From: Synechococcus sp. A10-1-5-1
GTDB taxonomy: Bacteria > Cyanobacteriota > Cyanobacteriia > PCC-6307 > Cyanobiaceae
Assembly: GCF_023115425.1 (NCBI RefSeq)
Contig: NZ_CP096032.1
Span: 1,922,001-1,986,000 of the forward strand
Reading direction: 5' to 3'
DNA length: 64,000 nucleotides
Both the position numbers and the translations under genes were made by a program. Positions within the stretch are counted from its first letter, which is position 1; each line of letters opens with the position of its first letter. Positions 25,249 to 32,273 of this stretch are shown piece by piece. The notes beneath the pieces were generated by a model. That model saw only the letters and a program-made list of their open reading frames with translations. It made no database searches and was not told where the DNA came from.

Positions 25249-25952
25249 CAGGTTCGGTCTTTGCCGAGCCCTTGCCAGAAGGGCGTCCGCCTCGCCAGGT
25301 GTTGGAGAACCTCTGGTTGTTTGCCCCCAACCGCGACACCCTCGGGGGCTCAGCCTGGTGGCTTGAGACCCCGGAGTTGCCGGAATGCTCCGGCCTTCTG
25401 ATCGACTGCCCGGGTCTGAACCAGGCCAACCTCGCTTTCCTCCAGCAGCGCGGCCCAGGCCGCATGGTGTTGACCAGTCGTGATGGCCATGGCCGCACCC
25501 GACGTTTTCAAGAAGAGCTGCAGTGGCCGGTCTCCCTGCAGGAGCAGGAGGCCTACCTGTTACCCACCGTGACCGGACTCGAGCCCTTCGCGTCAGAGCA
25601 CTGCCTGGGCCGCGGTTACAGCCTGCGCTGGACCCCTGGTCCTACCCCCGGTAGTGCCGTGCTGCTTGCCGATACGGCGTTCCATGGCGGTCCGTTGTTG
25701 TTCAGCGGGCGGCTGCTCAGTCCCGTTGCTGCGGGTGAGGCCCGTCCGTTGCGCACCCGCCGATCGTTTCATTGGAGCCGCTGGTTGCGCAGCCTTGAGG
25801 CCTTGCAGCTCTGGTTGCCGCGTTCAACTCCCGTTGGCTTGGCCAGTGGGGCTGGCTTGGGAGCGCTGCGCGGAGAGGCGTTGATTGCCGATGTTCAGAA
25901 GCAGTTGGAGACCCTGGACTGGGCTGCCCTGCGGTGCCAAGAACCCATCTAG
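25218..25952 (+). CDS. Metallo-beta-lactamase-fold relative lacking the metal-binding motif
   Basis: A 244-residue protein from ATG 25218 (MSEENPKLAASG). Parts recall the cyanobacterial MBL-fold hydrolases: FAPNRDTLGGSAWWLE, LLIDCPGL, GRMVLTSRDGHGRTRRFQEEL, LRWTPGPTPGSAVLL and LLFSGRLL. The places where HxHxDH and the later ligands occur are replaced: the first motif reads SRDGHGRTRR and the family's HTPGHSPGS equivalent reads WTPGPTPGS. It therefore looks like a non-catalytic or non-metal member. Divergent from glgX; HU follows with a 195-base leader. Confidence 0.72.
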   Translation: MSEENPKLAASGSVFAEPLPEGRPPRQVLENLWLFAPNRDTLGGSAWWLETPELPECSGLLIDCPGLNQANLAFLQQRGPGRMVLTSRDGHGRTRRFQEELQWPVSLQEQEAYLLPTVTGLEPFASEHCLGRGYSLRWTPGPTPGSAVLLADTAFHGGPLLFSGRLLSPVAAGEARPLRTRRSFHWSRWLRSLEALQLWLPRSTPVGLASGAGLGALRGEALIADVQKQLETLDWAALRCQEPI

Positions 25953-25980
25953 CGGGCTGCTCGCGGGGGCACAAAACCGC

Positions 25981-26069
25981 CCGAAAGCGCTGATTTCGGC
26001 AGCAAATGTGGCAAAAACGGTATGGGAAAAGGGGTTTTGAGGTTGCCGCCCCTTGCCAACCCCCATACC
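25981..26069 (+). promoter_or_regulatory. Structured leader upstream of HU
   Basis: Two inverted repeats lie in the 195 bases between the MBL-like gene and HU. The first is CCGAAA-GCGCTGA-TTTCGG (25981-25999). The second is a nested structure with outer arms GGTATGGG (26019-26026) and CCCATACC (26062-26069) and inner arms AGGGG (26030-26034) and CCCCT (26049-26053). No T run follows, so neither is a simple terminator for the gene before. They may be a folded 5' leader of HU mRNA. Confidence 0.5.
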
Positions 26070-26147
26070 ATTGGCGCGCTGAAACCAGTGGTGGCGGGGC
26101 TTTATCACTCCGCCCTGCTGCTACTGAGCCCAGAGGCTTCCATCCCG

Positions 26148-26423
26148 ATGAACAAAGCTGACCTCGTCAATCTCGTGGCTGCTCGCACCGAGTTGACCAA
26201 GACCGACGTGGCCCAGGTGGTCGACGCGGCTATCGACACCATCATCGATTCGGTTGTCGAAGGCAAAAAAGTGTCGATCCTGGGCTTCGGCTCCTTTGAG
26301 CCCCGCGAGCGTTCTGCCCGTCAAGGCCTGAACCCCAAGACCGGCCAGAAGATCAAAATTCCTGCCAAGCGCGTCCCTGCCTTCACCGCCGGCAAGCTGT
26401 TCAAGGATCGCGTTCAAGGCTGA
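26148..26423 (+). CDS. hup: DNA-binding protein HU
   Basis: A 91-residue nucleoid protein of the HU/IHF family (MNKADLVNLVAARTELTKTD). The conserved GFGSFEPRERSARQGLNPKT segment is near 46-65. The beta-arm PxKxVPAF equivalent is IPAKRVPAFTAGK, near 70-82. It is a homodimeric bender of DNA. The open frame continues upstream to 26022, but the family N-terminus places the start at ATG 26148. A strong hairpin follows at 26467. Confidence 0.97.
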   Translation: MNKADLVNLVAARTELTKTDVAQVVDAAIDTIIDSVVEGKKVSILGFGSFEPRERSARQGLNPKTGQKIKIPAKRVPAFTAGKLFKDRVQG

Positions 26424-26466
26424 TCCAGCAGCTACGTCTATGCCCGTCTCACGCGGCGTAGAGCAG

Positions 26467-26490
26467 AGGGCGACCTTCGGGTCGCCCTTT
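26467..26490 (+). terminator. Hairpin terminator of HU gene
   Basis: A perfect 9-bp stem AGGGCGACC/GGTCGCCCT with a TTCG tetraloop, followed by a short TTCG tail. It lies 44 bases past the HU stop. The U tract is weak, but the UUCG loop makes the hairpin very stable. Confidence 0.75.
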
Positions 26491-26517
26491 CGCGTGTTGG
26501 GGTCCTAGCGCTTGTCC

Positions 26518-27501
26518 ATGGCCGCCTTGCTACCCACCCACCTCAGGACCCTGCAGGCCGAGGTTGCTGATCTGCGGGCAACGGCTCGCCGGGGTCGCTA
26601 CGCGCCCTCCCCCACGGGGCGACTTCACTTGGGCAACCTCCGTACGGCCTTGCTCTCGTGGTTGATCACCCGGCTGCAGGGCGGGGAGTGGTTGCTGCGG
26701 ATTGACGATCTCGATACTCCGCGCAATCGTCCGGGCGCTGAGGCCAGCATTCAAGACGACCTGCGCTGGCTGGGTTTGTTCTGGGATGGCCCGGTGCTGC
26801 GCCAAAGCGAGCGTCGCGGTCTCTACGCCTCTGTCCTGTCGGCGCTGCGTCGTAGCGGTCAGTTGTATCCCTGCCGTTGCAGCCGCCGGATGTTGGCTGA
26901 TGTCTCAGCTCCCCACGGCCGATCGGGGGTCTATCCCGGTTTCTGCAGATCCCTCACTCCGCATTGGGGCCTGAAGGATCGACGGCTGCCGAGCTGGCGT
27001 CTGCGTTTGGAGCCGGGCTCGCTCCAGTGGCAGGAGCAGCTGGGCCCTGAGGGCTGCTTAGACGCTCTTAGGGAGGTGGGTGATGTGGTCCTGCGCCGGG
27101 CTGACGGCTTCTTGGCGTATCACCTGGCGACCGCGGTGGATGAGTGGGCCCTGGGTATCAGTGATGTCGTCCGTGGCCTTGATCTTTGGCCGGCCACGGG
27201 TCCTCAGGTCGCTGTTCTTGAACAACTGGGCGTCGATCCGCCGCGTTACTGGCACCTCCCCCTCTGGATGGATGCCCAGGGCCAGCGCTTGTCCAAAAGA
27301 GACGGGGGGCTGGGGCTCGCGCTTTGGCAGGACCAAGGCCTGAGCCCAGATGTAGCGATCGGCCGCCTGGCTGCCTCACTGGAGCTGGTGCCCGCGGGAG
27401 CCAAGCTCAGCGCTGAAGAGCTTCTGCAGCAGAGTCAGTTGGAGCGCCTGCGGCGGCTCTTGCGCCAGCCCCAGGTCGTGTCTTTTGGGGTCGAGTCTTA
27501 A
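26518..27501 (+). CDS. gluQ: Glutamyl-Q tRNA(Asp) synthetase
   Basis: A truncated GluRS paralogue of 327 residues that glutamylates queuosine in the wobble base of tRNA-Asp. The catalytic-domain HIGH motif appears as YAPSPTGRLHLGN near residue 28-40, and the KMSKS-like motif as LSKRDGG near 262. Zinc-site cysteines are in YPCRCSRR and PGFCRS. No anticodon-binding domain is present, as expected. The start is ATG 26518 (or TTG 26512). A short hairpin GATCCC-TTC-GGGATC (27503-27517) follows the stop. Confidence 0.93.
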   Translation: MAALLPTHLRTLQAEVADLRATARRGRYAPSPTGRLHLGNLRTALLSWLITRLQGGEWLLRIDDLDTPRNRPGAEASIQDDLRWLGLFWDGPVLRQSERRGLYASVLSALRRSGQLYPCRCSRRMLADVSAPHGRSGVYPGFCRSLTPHWGLKDRRLPSWRLRLEPGSLQWQEQLGPEGCLDALREVGDVVLRRADGFLAYHLATAVDEWALGISDVVRGLDLWPATGPQVAVLEQLGVDPPRYWHLPLWMDAQGQRLSKRDGGLGLALWQDQGLSPDVAIGRLAASLELVPAGAKLSAEELLQQSQLERLRRLLRQPQVVSFGVES

Positions 27502-27564
27502 TGATCCCTTCGGGATCGAACCCCCTTGCCGCGACCAAAGTGAACCCATCACTAGGAGCGGCCC

Positions 27565-27741
27565 ATGGCCAGGTCCGAGGAGCGGGGGGACATGACTGAG
27601 AAACAGGGTTCTCAGCCCTGTCCCAGTTGTGGTGGCAGCGGGATTCAGCGCACCCAAGCTGCCGGCTATCGCACCTGCTTGCAGTGCGTGGGCCAGGGCA
27701 CTCTTCTGTTGATCAGCGCTTCGACTTCTGCCGCCAGATGA
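27565..27741 (+). CDS. Small zinc-finger-like protein (DnaJ-type CxxCxGxG)
   Basis: A 58-residue protein missed by length filters. It is preceded by AGGAG at 27554-27558, six bases before the ATG. The centre holds two cysteine pairs, CPSCGGSG and CLQCVGQG, about 18 residues apart, the zinc-ribbon pattern of DnaJ/BSD2-type chaperone domains. The rest is short and polar. A second ATG at 27592 with GAGGAG upstream is an alternative. Similar tiny zinc-ribbon proteins in photosynthetic organisms assist protein folding or assembly, but the role here is unknown. Confidence 0.7.
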   Translation: MARSEERGDMTEKQGSQPCPSCGGSGIQRTQAAGYRTCLQCVGQGTLLLISASTSAAR

Positions 27742-27823
27742 AGAACGCTGCAGTCGCGACAACCACCAACAAGGGTGTGGCAGTCAGCAAGAGCAGAGCA
27801 ACGGAGGTCCAGTCGGTGTACAT
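27713..27823 (-). CDS. Possible 36-residue single-pass membrane protein
   Basis: The minus-strand frame from ATG 27823 reads MYTDWTSVALLLLTATPLLV and continues into VVATAAFFIWRQKSKR. It is a textbook single transmembrane helix with an acidic N-terminus and a basic C-terminal tail, like small photosystem or NDH subunits. I cannot match it to a named Psb, Psa, Pet or Ndh protein. It overlaps the end of the zinc-finger gene by 29 bases and the start of the secreted-protein gene by 8, and has no clear ribosome-binding site. Confidence 0.45.
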   Translation of the reverse strand: MYTDWTSVALLLLTATPLLVVVATAAFFIWRQKSKR

Positions 27824-28097
27824 CGCGGCGAAGGCGCAAGCGGCGCCCATCCTCTCAGGCGCTCTGCTCGTTCTGAACTGTTGTTTCTTCCCTGCTTTGG
27901 CCCGCTCTGGGGTGGTCTTCGATGACTGCCAGCCCACGCCCGATGGAGGCGTGACCTGCGATACCCGGCCGACGGGAAACACCCTTTTGGATGACGAGGC
28001 GGCCCGCTACGGCCTCTTCAATGAAGCCAGTCCCGGCTGGGCTGAATTTGACCCCTACCAGGGCTATGACGACATGTTTGGCGGGAACGAAACCTGA
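27816..28097 (+). CDS. Small secreted protein, conserved in cyanobacteria, unknown function
   Basis: A 93-residue product from GTG 27816, chosen because GGAGG sits nine bases upstream and because the start gives a signal peptide (MYIAAKAQAAPILSGALLVL and on, ending before ARSGVVFDDC). The mature part is short and acidic with two cysteines (DDCQPTPDGGVTCDTRPTGN) and ends PYQGYDDMFGGNET. I recall similar CDTRPTGNT-type proteins in other picocyanobacteria but no function. The frame is open further upstream to 27627 without support. Confidence 0.6.
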   Translation: MYIAAKAQAAPILSGALLVLNCCFFPALARSGVVFDDCQPTPDGGVTCDTRPTGNTLLDDEAARYGLFNEASPGWAEFDPYQGYDDMFGGNET

Positions 28098-28153
28098 TTA
28101 GCCCCAGCTGAGACCACGCTCAGACCAGTGAGCCCCCGCCGAGCTCTCTAGCT

Positions 28154-28438
28154 TTGGGGGGATTCTGTGGCGAACGCGTCGTGCTGCACTTTTGGTCGCC
28201 GAATCTCGATCCAGAGCACGGCCGCAATGGCCTGCACCCTGAGCGCTATGTCCTGCGCTTGGTCGACGGCCAGGGCTTTTTGGCGATCGGGACGGATGGT
28301 CAATCCTTGGTCGTGGTGAGCTCTGCCGCTGAGGCCCATCAGTTTCATGTGCATGAGGTGGCCGTGGGGGCCGCCCAGGAACTCAATGCAGAAGGCCGCG
28401 GTCCCCTCGACGTGGTGAAACTCGAGGAGGCTCCGTAG
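28154..28438 (+). CDS. Hypothetical protein upstream of hemB
   Basis: Up to 94 residues from TTG 28154; a GTG at 28181 gives MLHFWSPNLDPEHG and may be the real start. The sequence is a compact globular type (RYVLRLVDGQGFLAIGTDGQ, HQFHVHEVAVGAAQELN) without membrane segments. I do not recognise a family. It ends 37 bases before hemB on the same strand and is probably co-transcribed with it. Confidence 0.55.
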   Translation: MGGFCGERVVLHFWSPNLDPEHGRNGLHPERYVLRLVDGQGFLAIGTDGQSLVVVSSAAEAHQFHVHEVAVGAAQELNAEGRGPLDVVKLEEAP

Positions 28439-28475
28439 GATCCGCCGCATCTTGAGTTCGCTGAGCCAGCCCCTG

Positions 28476-29477
28476 ATGGAGCTCACCTACCGCCCCCGCC
28501 GCCTGCGCCGTTCCCCTGCCCTGCGGGCCATGGTGCGGGAGACCTCCCTCAGCCCCGCCGATTTCATCTATCCACTGTTTGTTCACGAGGGGGCCAGCAA
28601 TGAGCCGATCGGCGCCATGCCCGGCTGTCAGCGTTGGAGCCTTGATGGGCTGGTGCAGGAAGTTGGTCGTGCCTGGGAGCTGGGGATCCGTTGCGTGGTC
28701 CTCTTCCCCAAGGTGGCCGATGGCCTGAAGACTGAAGACGGGGCCGAGTGCTTTAACGAAGGAGGACTGATCCCCCGGGCGATCCGCCGCCTGAAGGAGG
28801 TCCATCCCGGGATGGCGATCATGACCGACGTCGCCCTGGACCCCTATTCCTGCGACGGCCATGACGGGATCGTCAGCGGTGAAGGGGTGGTGCTGAACGA
28901 CGAAACCGTGGCGCTTCTCTGTAAACAGGCCGTCGCTCAAGCCCGCGCTGGTGCTGATCTGATTGGTCCCAGCGACATGATGGATGGCCGTGTCGGCGCT
29001 ATCCGCGAAGCCCTCGATGAGGAAGGCTTCGAGCACGTCGGCATCATTAGCTATACGGCGAAATACGCCTCGGCGTACTACGGCCCCTTCCGCGAAGCCC
29101 TGGATTCAGCACCACGCGCTGTGGCCAGCAAGCCCATCCCCAAGGACAAGTCCACCTATCAGATGGATCCGGCCAACGCCCGCGAAGCCATCACCGAGGC
29201 CCAGCTCGATGAGCAAGAGGGCGCCGACATCATGATGGTCAAGCCCGGTCTGGCCTACCTCGACATCATTCACCGCCTCCGGGAGGAGAGTGAATTGCCG
29301 ATTGCGGCTTACAACGTCAGTGGCGAGTACGCCATGGTCAAGGCGGCCGCCGAGAAGGGCTGGATTGATGAGCGTGCCGTGGTGCTCGAAACCCTGCTTT
29401 GCTTCAAGCGCGCTGGTGCTGACCTGATCCTCACGTATCACGCCTGTGATGCAGCTCAGTGGATGCGCCAGGGCTGA
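28476..29477 (+). CDS. hemB: Porphobilinogen synthase (delta-aminolevulinic acid dehydratase)
   Basis: Condenses two 5-aminolevulinate molecules to porphobilinogen for haem, chlorophyll, bilins and cobalamin. It has 333 residues from ATG 28476 (MELTYRPRRLRRSPALRAMV); a TTG at 28452 is in frame. Schiff-base lysines are in YTAKYASAYYGPFR near 199 and MMVKPGLAYLD near 253. The allosteric/metal segment DVALDPYSCDGHDG carries Asp rather than the three-Cys zinc cluster, which indicates the Mg-dependent type. It supplies the same pigment pathway branch that cobI draws on. Confidence 0.97.
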   Translation: MELTYRPRRLRRSPALRAMVRETSLSPADFIYPLFVHEGASNEPIGAMPGCQRWSLDGLVQEVGRAWELGIRCVVLFPKVADGLKTEDGAECFNEGGLIPRAIRRLKEVHPGMAIMTDVALDPYSCDGHDGIVSGEGVVLNDETVALLCKQAVAQARAGADLIGPSDMMDGRVGAIREALDEEGFEHVGIISYTAKYASAYYGPFREALDSAPRAVASKPIPKDKSTYQMDPANAREAITEAQLDEQEGADIMMVKPGLAYLDIIHRLREESELPIAAYNVSGEYAMVKAAAEKGWIDERAVVLETLLCFKRAGADLILTYHACDAAQWMRQG

Positions 29478-29547
29478 AGCCGGCTCTGATCGCAAGCACT
29501 TCGGGGCAACCTCCCTAGGGTTATCGGGTTGACCGCGGGCTGCCGCG

Positions 29548-31209
29548 ATGGGGCTGCGCGCGTTACGCCACCTTCTGCTCGCCATTGCCGTTCTCCTGCC
29601 GGTCTGTGCTGGTGCGCGCGAACAAAACATCCCGCCGGCGCTGCTGCCGCTGGTCAAGAGTTTTGAGGCCTATGCCCGGGACCTCGATCGCCTGGATGGG
29701 GTCCTGAAGCTCGCCCCAGCGGATGTTCCCGCCGCCCAGGTCACACCAGAGCTGCTGCAACAGCTGCGCCCCCCGCCGCCCGGAGCCTTGCCGGCCCAAG
29801 TGGAAGCCGTTGCCGTTGAGCAGCGGCTGCGGCTGGATCTCCAGCAGGTCATCGCTGTGGCGGTGCAGAACGATCCGGTGTTGCAGGAGCAGATCGCCCG
29901 CGTGCAGGAGCAGCAGGGCTGGTTGAAGTCGGTCCGTGGTCGGCTCTACCCGATCCTGGGACTGAACATTGGCGGCGGCTACAGCCAGCAGAAGGTGGGC
30001 AGCCTCGCCTGGCAGGGCAACGAGAGCATTTACGGCGTTGATTCCGCCTTCTATGTCCCCACAGGCGGGTGGGCGCGCACCCAGACCAATGTCGGGGATG
30101 GATTTGCCCTGCTTCAGCTCGACTACGAGCTGCTGAGCTTCGAGCGCAACGCTGCCCTCGCTGAAGTCAAGGCGGAGCTCCAGGCCTCCCAGCAGCGCTA
30201 CGGCAACCGCCTGCGGCAGCTGCAGCTCAATGTGAGTGAGGCCTACTACCAGCTGCAACTGGCTGACCAGTTGCGCCGCATTCGTCAGGTCGTCGTCGAC
30301 AACGACACCGTCATCTACGACCAGGTCATGGCGATGAAGATCGCTGGCCTGGTGCCCCGGGTGGATCTCTTGCGTGCTGAGGCGATGCTTCAGCAGAGTC
30401 GATTTCGCCTGCAGCAGGCCGACGCCCTGCGGCTAGGACAGCAGCGGCGCCTGAGCAATCTGGTCAATGCACCCTTCCAGATCACCCTGGAGGCGAGCGA
30501 GGCCGTCCGCCTCCAGCCGCCCTGGCCGTTGGACCTGCAACAGACCATCGTCCGAGGCTTCCAGGACAACCCCCAGCTCGAGGCCCTGCAATCAGCCCGT
30601 ACAGCGTTGCTGCGTCAGGCGGATCGCCGGGCTGCAGAGTTGCTGCCGCGGCTCGGGTTGTTTGCTACGGGTGGCTACCTGGCGGCCCAGTCCACCTCGC
30701 CCTTGGTGGATCTGCAGGGCTGCTGCAAGGGTCCGGCCTACATCCCAGGTCTGAATGCACAGAGTGGGGAATGGGCCGCTGGGGTGAGGCTCAATTGGCG
30801 CCTCTTCGATGCAGGCATCACCTCTGGGGCGGTGGCTGCAAGCCGCGCGGCGGCGGGCCGCACTCTGCAAATGGAGGCGGCTGAGCGCAATGCGATTCGC
30901 CAACGCCTCGAATCGGCTTATTACGACCATCGCGCAGCCCTCAGCCAGATCATTGCGGCGAATGCTTCCTTCAGGGCCGCTCGTGAGGCCTACCGCGATA
31001 GTCGCGCCCGCTTTGAGTTCGGCCTGGCGGATTACACCGACCTGGCGGACACGATTCGGTCACTGACGACGGCCATGGAGCAGCAGGCCGAAGCGATGAC
31101 CTTGGCCAATGTCAGCTATGCCCAGTTGCTGCGGGAGTTGTTGCCTGTTCCCACCACGCTTGATGCGCCGGTGAGCTTGCCGATCACTTTGTCGGCCGCG
31201 CAGGATTGA
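29548..31209 (+). CDS. TolC-family outer membrane efflux protein
   Basis: A 553-residue outer membrane channel subunit with an N-terminal signal peptide (MGLRALRHLLLAIAVLLPVC, then AGA). Two OEP repeats are seen, with long helical stretches (ALAEVKAELQASQQRYGNRL; RLESAYYDHRAALSQIIAAN). The conserved RADYTDLADT-like end of the helical barrel reads FGLADYTDLADTIRSL. The first 100 residues form an additional Pro-rich domain common in cyanobacterial TolC proteins. It converges on the HlyD gene with a 26-base overlap. HlyD and the DHA2 pump behind it are likely partners. Confidence 0.92.
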   Translation: MGLRALRHLLLAIAVLLPVCAGAREQNIPPALLPLVKSFEAYARDLDRLDGVLKLAPADVPAAQVTPELLQQLRPPPPGALPAQVEAVAVEQRLRLDLQQVIAVAVQNDPVLQEQIARVQEQQGWLKSVRGRLYPILGLNIGGGYSQQKVGSLAWQGNESIYGVDSAFYVPTGGWARTQTNVGDGFALLQLDYELLSFERNAALAEVKAELQASQQRYGNRLRQLQLNVSEAYYQLQLADQLRRIRQVVVDNDTVIYDQVMAMKIAGLVPRVDLLRAEAMLQQSRFRLQQADALRLGQQRRLSNLVNAPFQITLEASEAVRLQPPWPLDLQQTIVRGFQDNPQLEALQSARTALLRQADRRAAELLPRLGLFATGGYLAAQSTSPLVDLQGCCKGPAYIPGLNAQSGEWAAGVRLNWRLFDAGITSGAVAASRAAAGRTLQMEAAERNAIRQRLESAYYDHRAALSQIIAANASFRAAREAYRDSRARFEFGLADYTDLADTIRSLTTAMEQQAEAMTLANVSYAQLLRELLPVPTTLDAPVSLPITLSAAQD

Positions 31210-32245
31210 TCAGCGTGTTCACCGTCGCATGGGAGGTCGCTCCCGCACGCAGGGGGTGGCGGCTGTTCTGCTCCATCAGGATTCGCACCGGGAAGCGCTG
31301 CGGCACCTTCACCCAGTTGCCCGTCGCGTTCTGTGGCGGCAGCAGGGAGTAGTAGGCGCCACTGCCCGAGCTGATGTTGATGACCCGGCCCTTGAAGGTC
31401 ACCCCCGGATACATGTCGAGCTGCACCTTGGCGGGCATCCCATCGCGGATCCGGTGGATTTGGGTCTCGAGATAGTTGGCGTCCACCCACCAGTGGTTGT
31501 TGTCCACGAGGGTGAACATGGCCTGACCTGGTTTGACATATTGACCAGTGCGAATTGAGAAGTTGTTGCTGACATATCCGTCCATCGGCGCGTAGTAGCG
31601 GGTGTAGTTCAAGTTGACCTTGGCGTTGCCCAGCGCGGCTCTGAGGGCGCGGATGTTGGCTTCCTGCTCACCGATCTGTTTCTCCAATCGGCTGATGTCG
31701 AGGTTGGCGCCCCTGACCTTGGCTCGTGCTTCGAGTTTCGCGGCTTGAAATTCCTGCTCCTTCTCTAAGGAGACCACCTGTTGCTGTTGGAGGTAGGCGT
31801 AACGCTGCTGGTTCAGGTCAATCAGCCATTGGCTGGCCTGTTGGTCCTTTAGGGCTTGCTTGGCCTGCAGGCGCTGTTGCTCAAGGGCTTCTTTCTGGGC
31901 GATGGCGGCATCGAGTTGATGCTGTTGTTGATCGACACTCAGTTGAAAGGGAAGCGGGACGATCTCATAGAGCAGCTGCCCCTCTTTCACGAAGGCATTG
32001 GGCTCAGTATTGACCGTTTTGATGTAGCCCTCCACGTAGGGAGAGACGGTCACTGTGTAGGCGTGGACATAGGCGTCGTCGGTGTAGGGGAAGAAGTAGC
32101 CGTGGATGAAGTACGAGGCGAGGCTGGTCGCCACCAGCCCGATGGCCCCACCGGCGATCAGGCGGGTGCGCTGTTTCTTGCGGGCGGCCTCTTCAGGGCT
32201 GACGACCTTGCTCTCCCCTGCGGGTTGTGCCGCTGATGCGCTCAC
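31184..32245 (-). CDS. HlyD/EmrA-type membrane fusion protein
   Basis: A 353-residue periplasmic adaptor of an MFS-type tripartite pump. A single N-terminal helix lies near 30-50 (RLIAGGAIGLVATSLASYFI). The first lipoyl half is YTDDAYVHAYTVTVSPYVEG near 55-75, with a coiled-coil hairpin of about 100 residues (QLDAAIAQKEALEQQRLQAK). The second lipoyl half is APMDGYVSNNFSIRTGQYV, followed by a beta-barrel domain with VDNNHWWVDANYLETQI. The family normally bridges an EmrB-type transporter to TolC. It is 28 bases downstream of the DHA2 transporter. Confidence 0.93.
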   Translation of the reverse strand: MSASAAQPAGESKVVSPEEAARKKQRTRLIAGGAIGLVATSLASYFIHGYFFPYTDDAYVHAYTVTVSPYVEGYIKTVNTEPNAFVKEGQLLYEIVPLPFQLSVDQQQHQLDAAIAQKEALEQQRLQAKQALKDQQASQWLIDLNQQRYAYLQQQQVVSLEKEQEFQAAKLEARAKVRGANLDISRLEKQIGEQEANIRALRAALGNAKVNLNYTRYYAPMDGYVSNNFSIRTGQYVKPGQAMFTLVDNNHWWVDANYLETQIHRIRDGMPAKVQLDMYPGVTFKGRVINISSGSGAYYSLLPPQNATGNWVKVPQRFPVRILMEQNSRHPLRAGATSHATVNTLINPARPTK

Positions 32246-32273
32246 GCCCGGCTCGCCTCACTATTTGCGGAGG

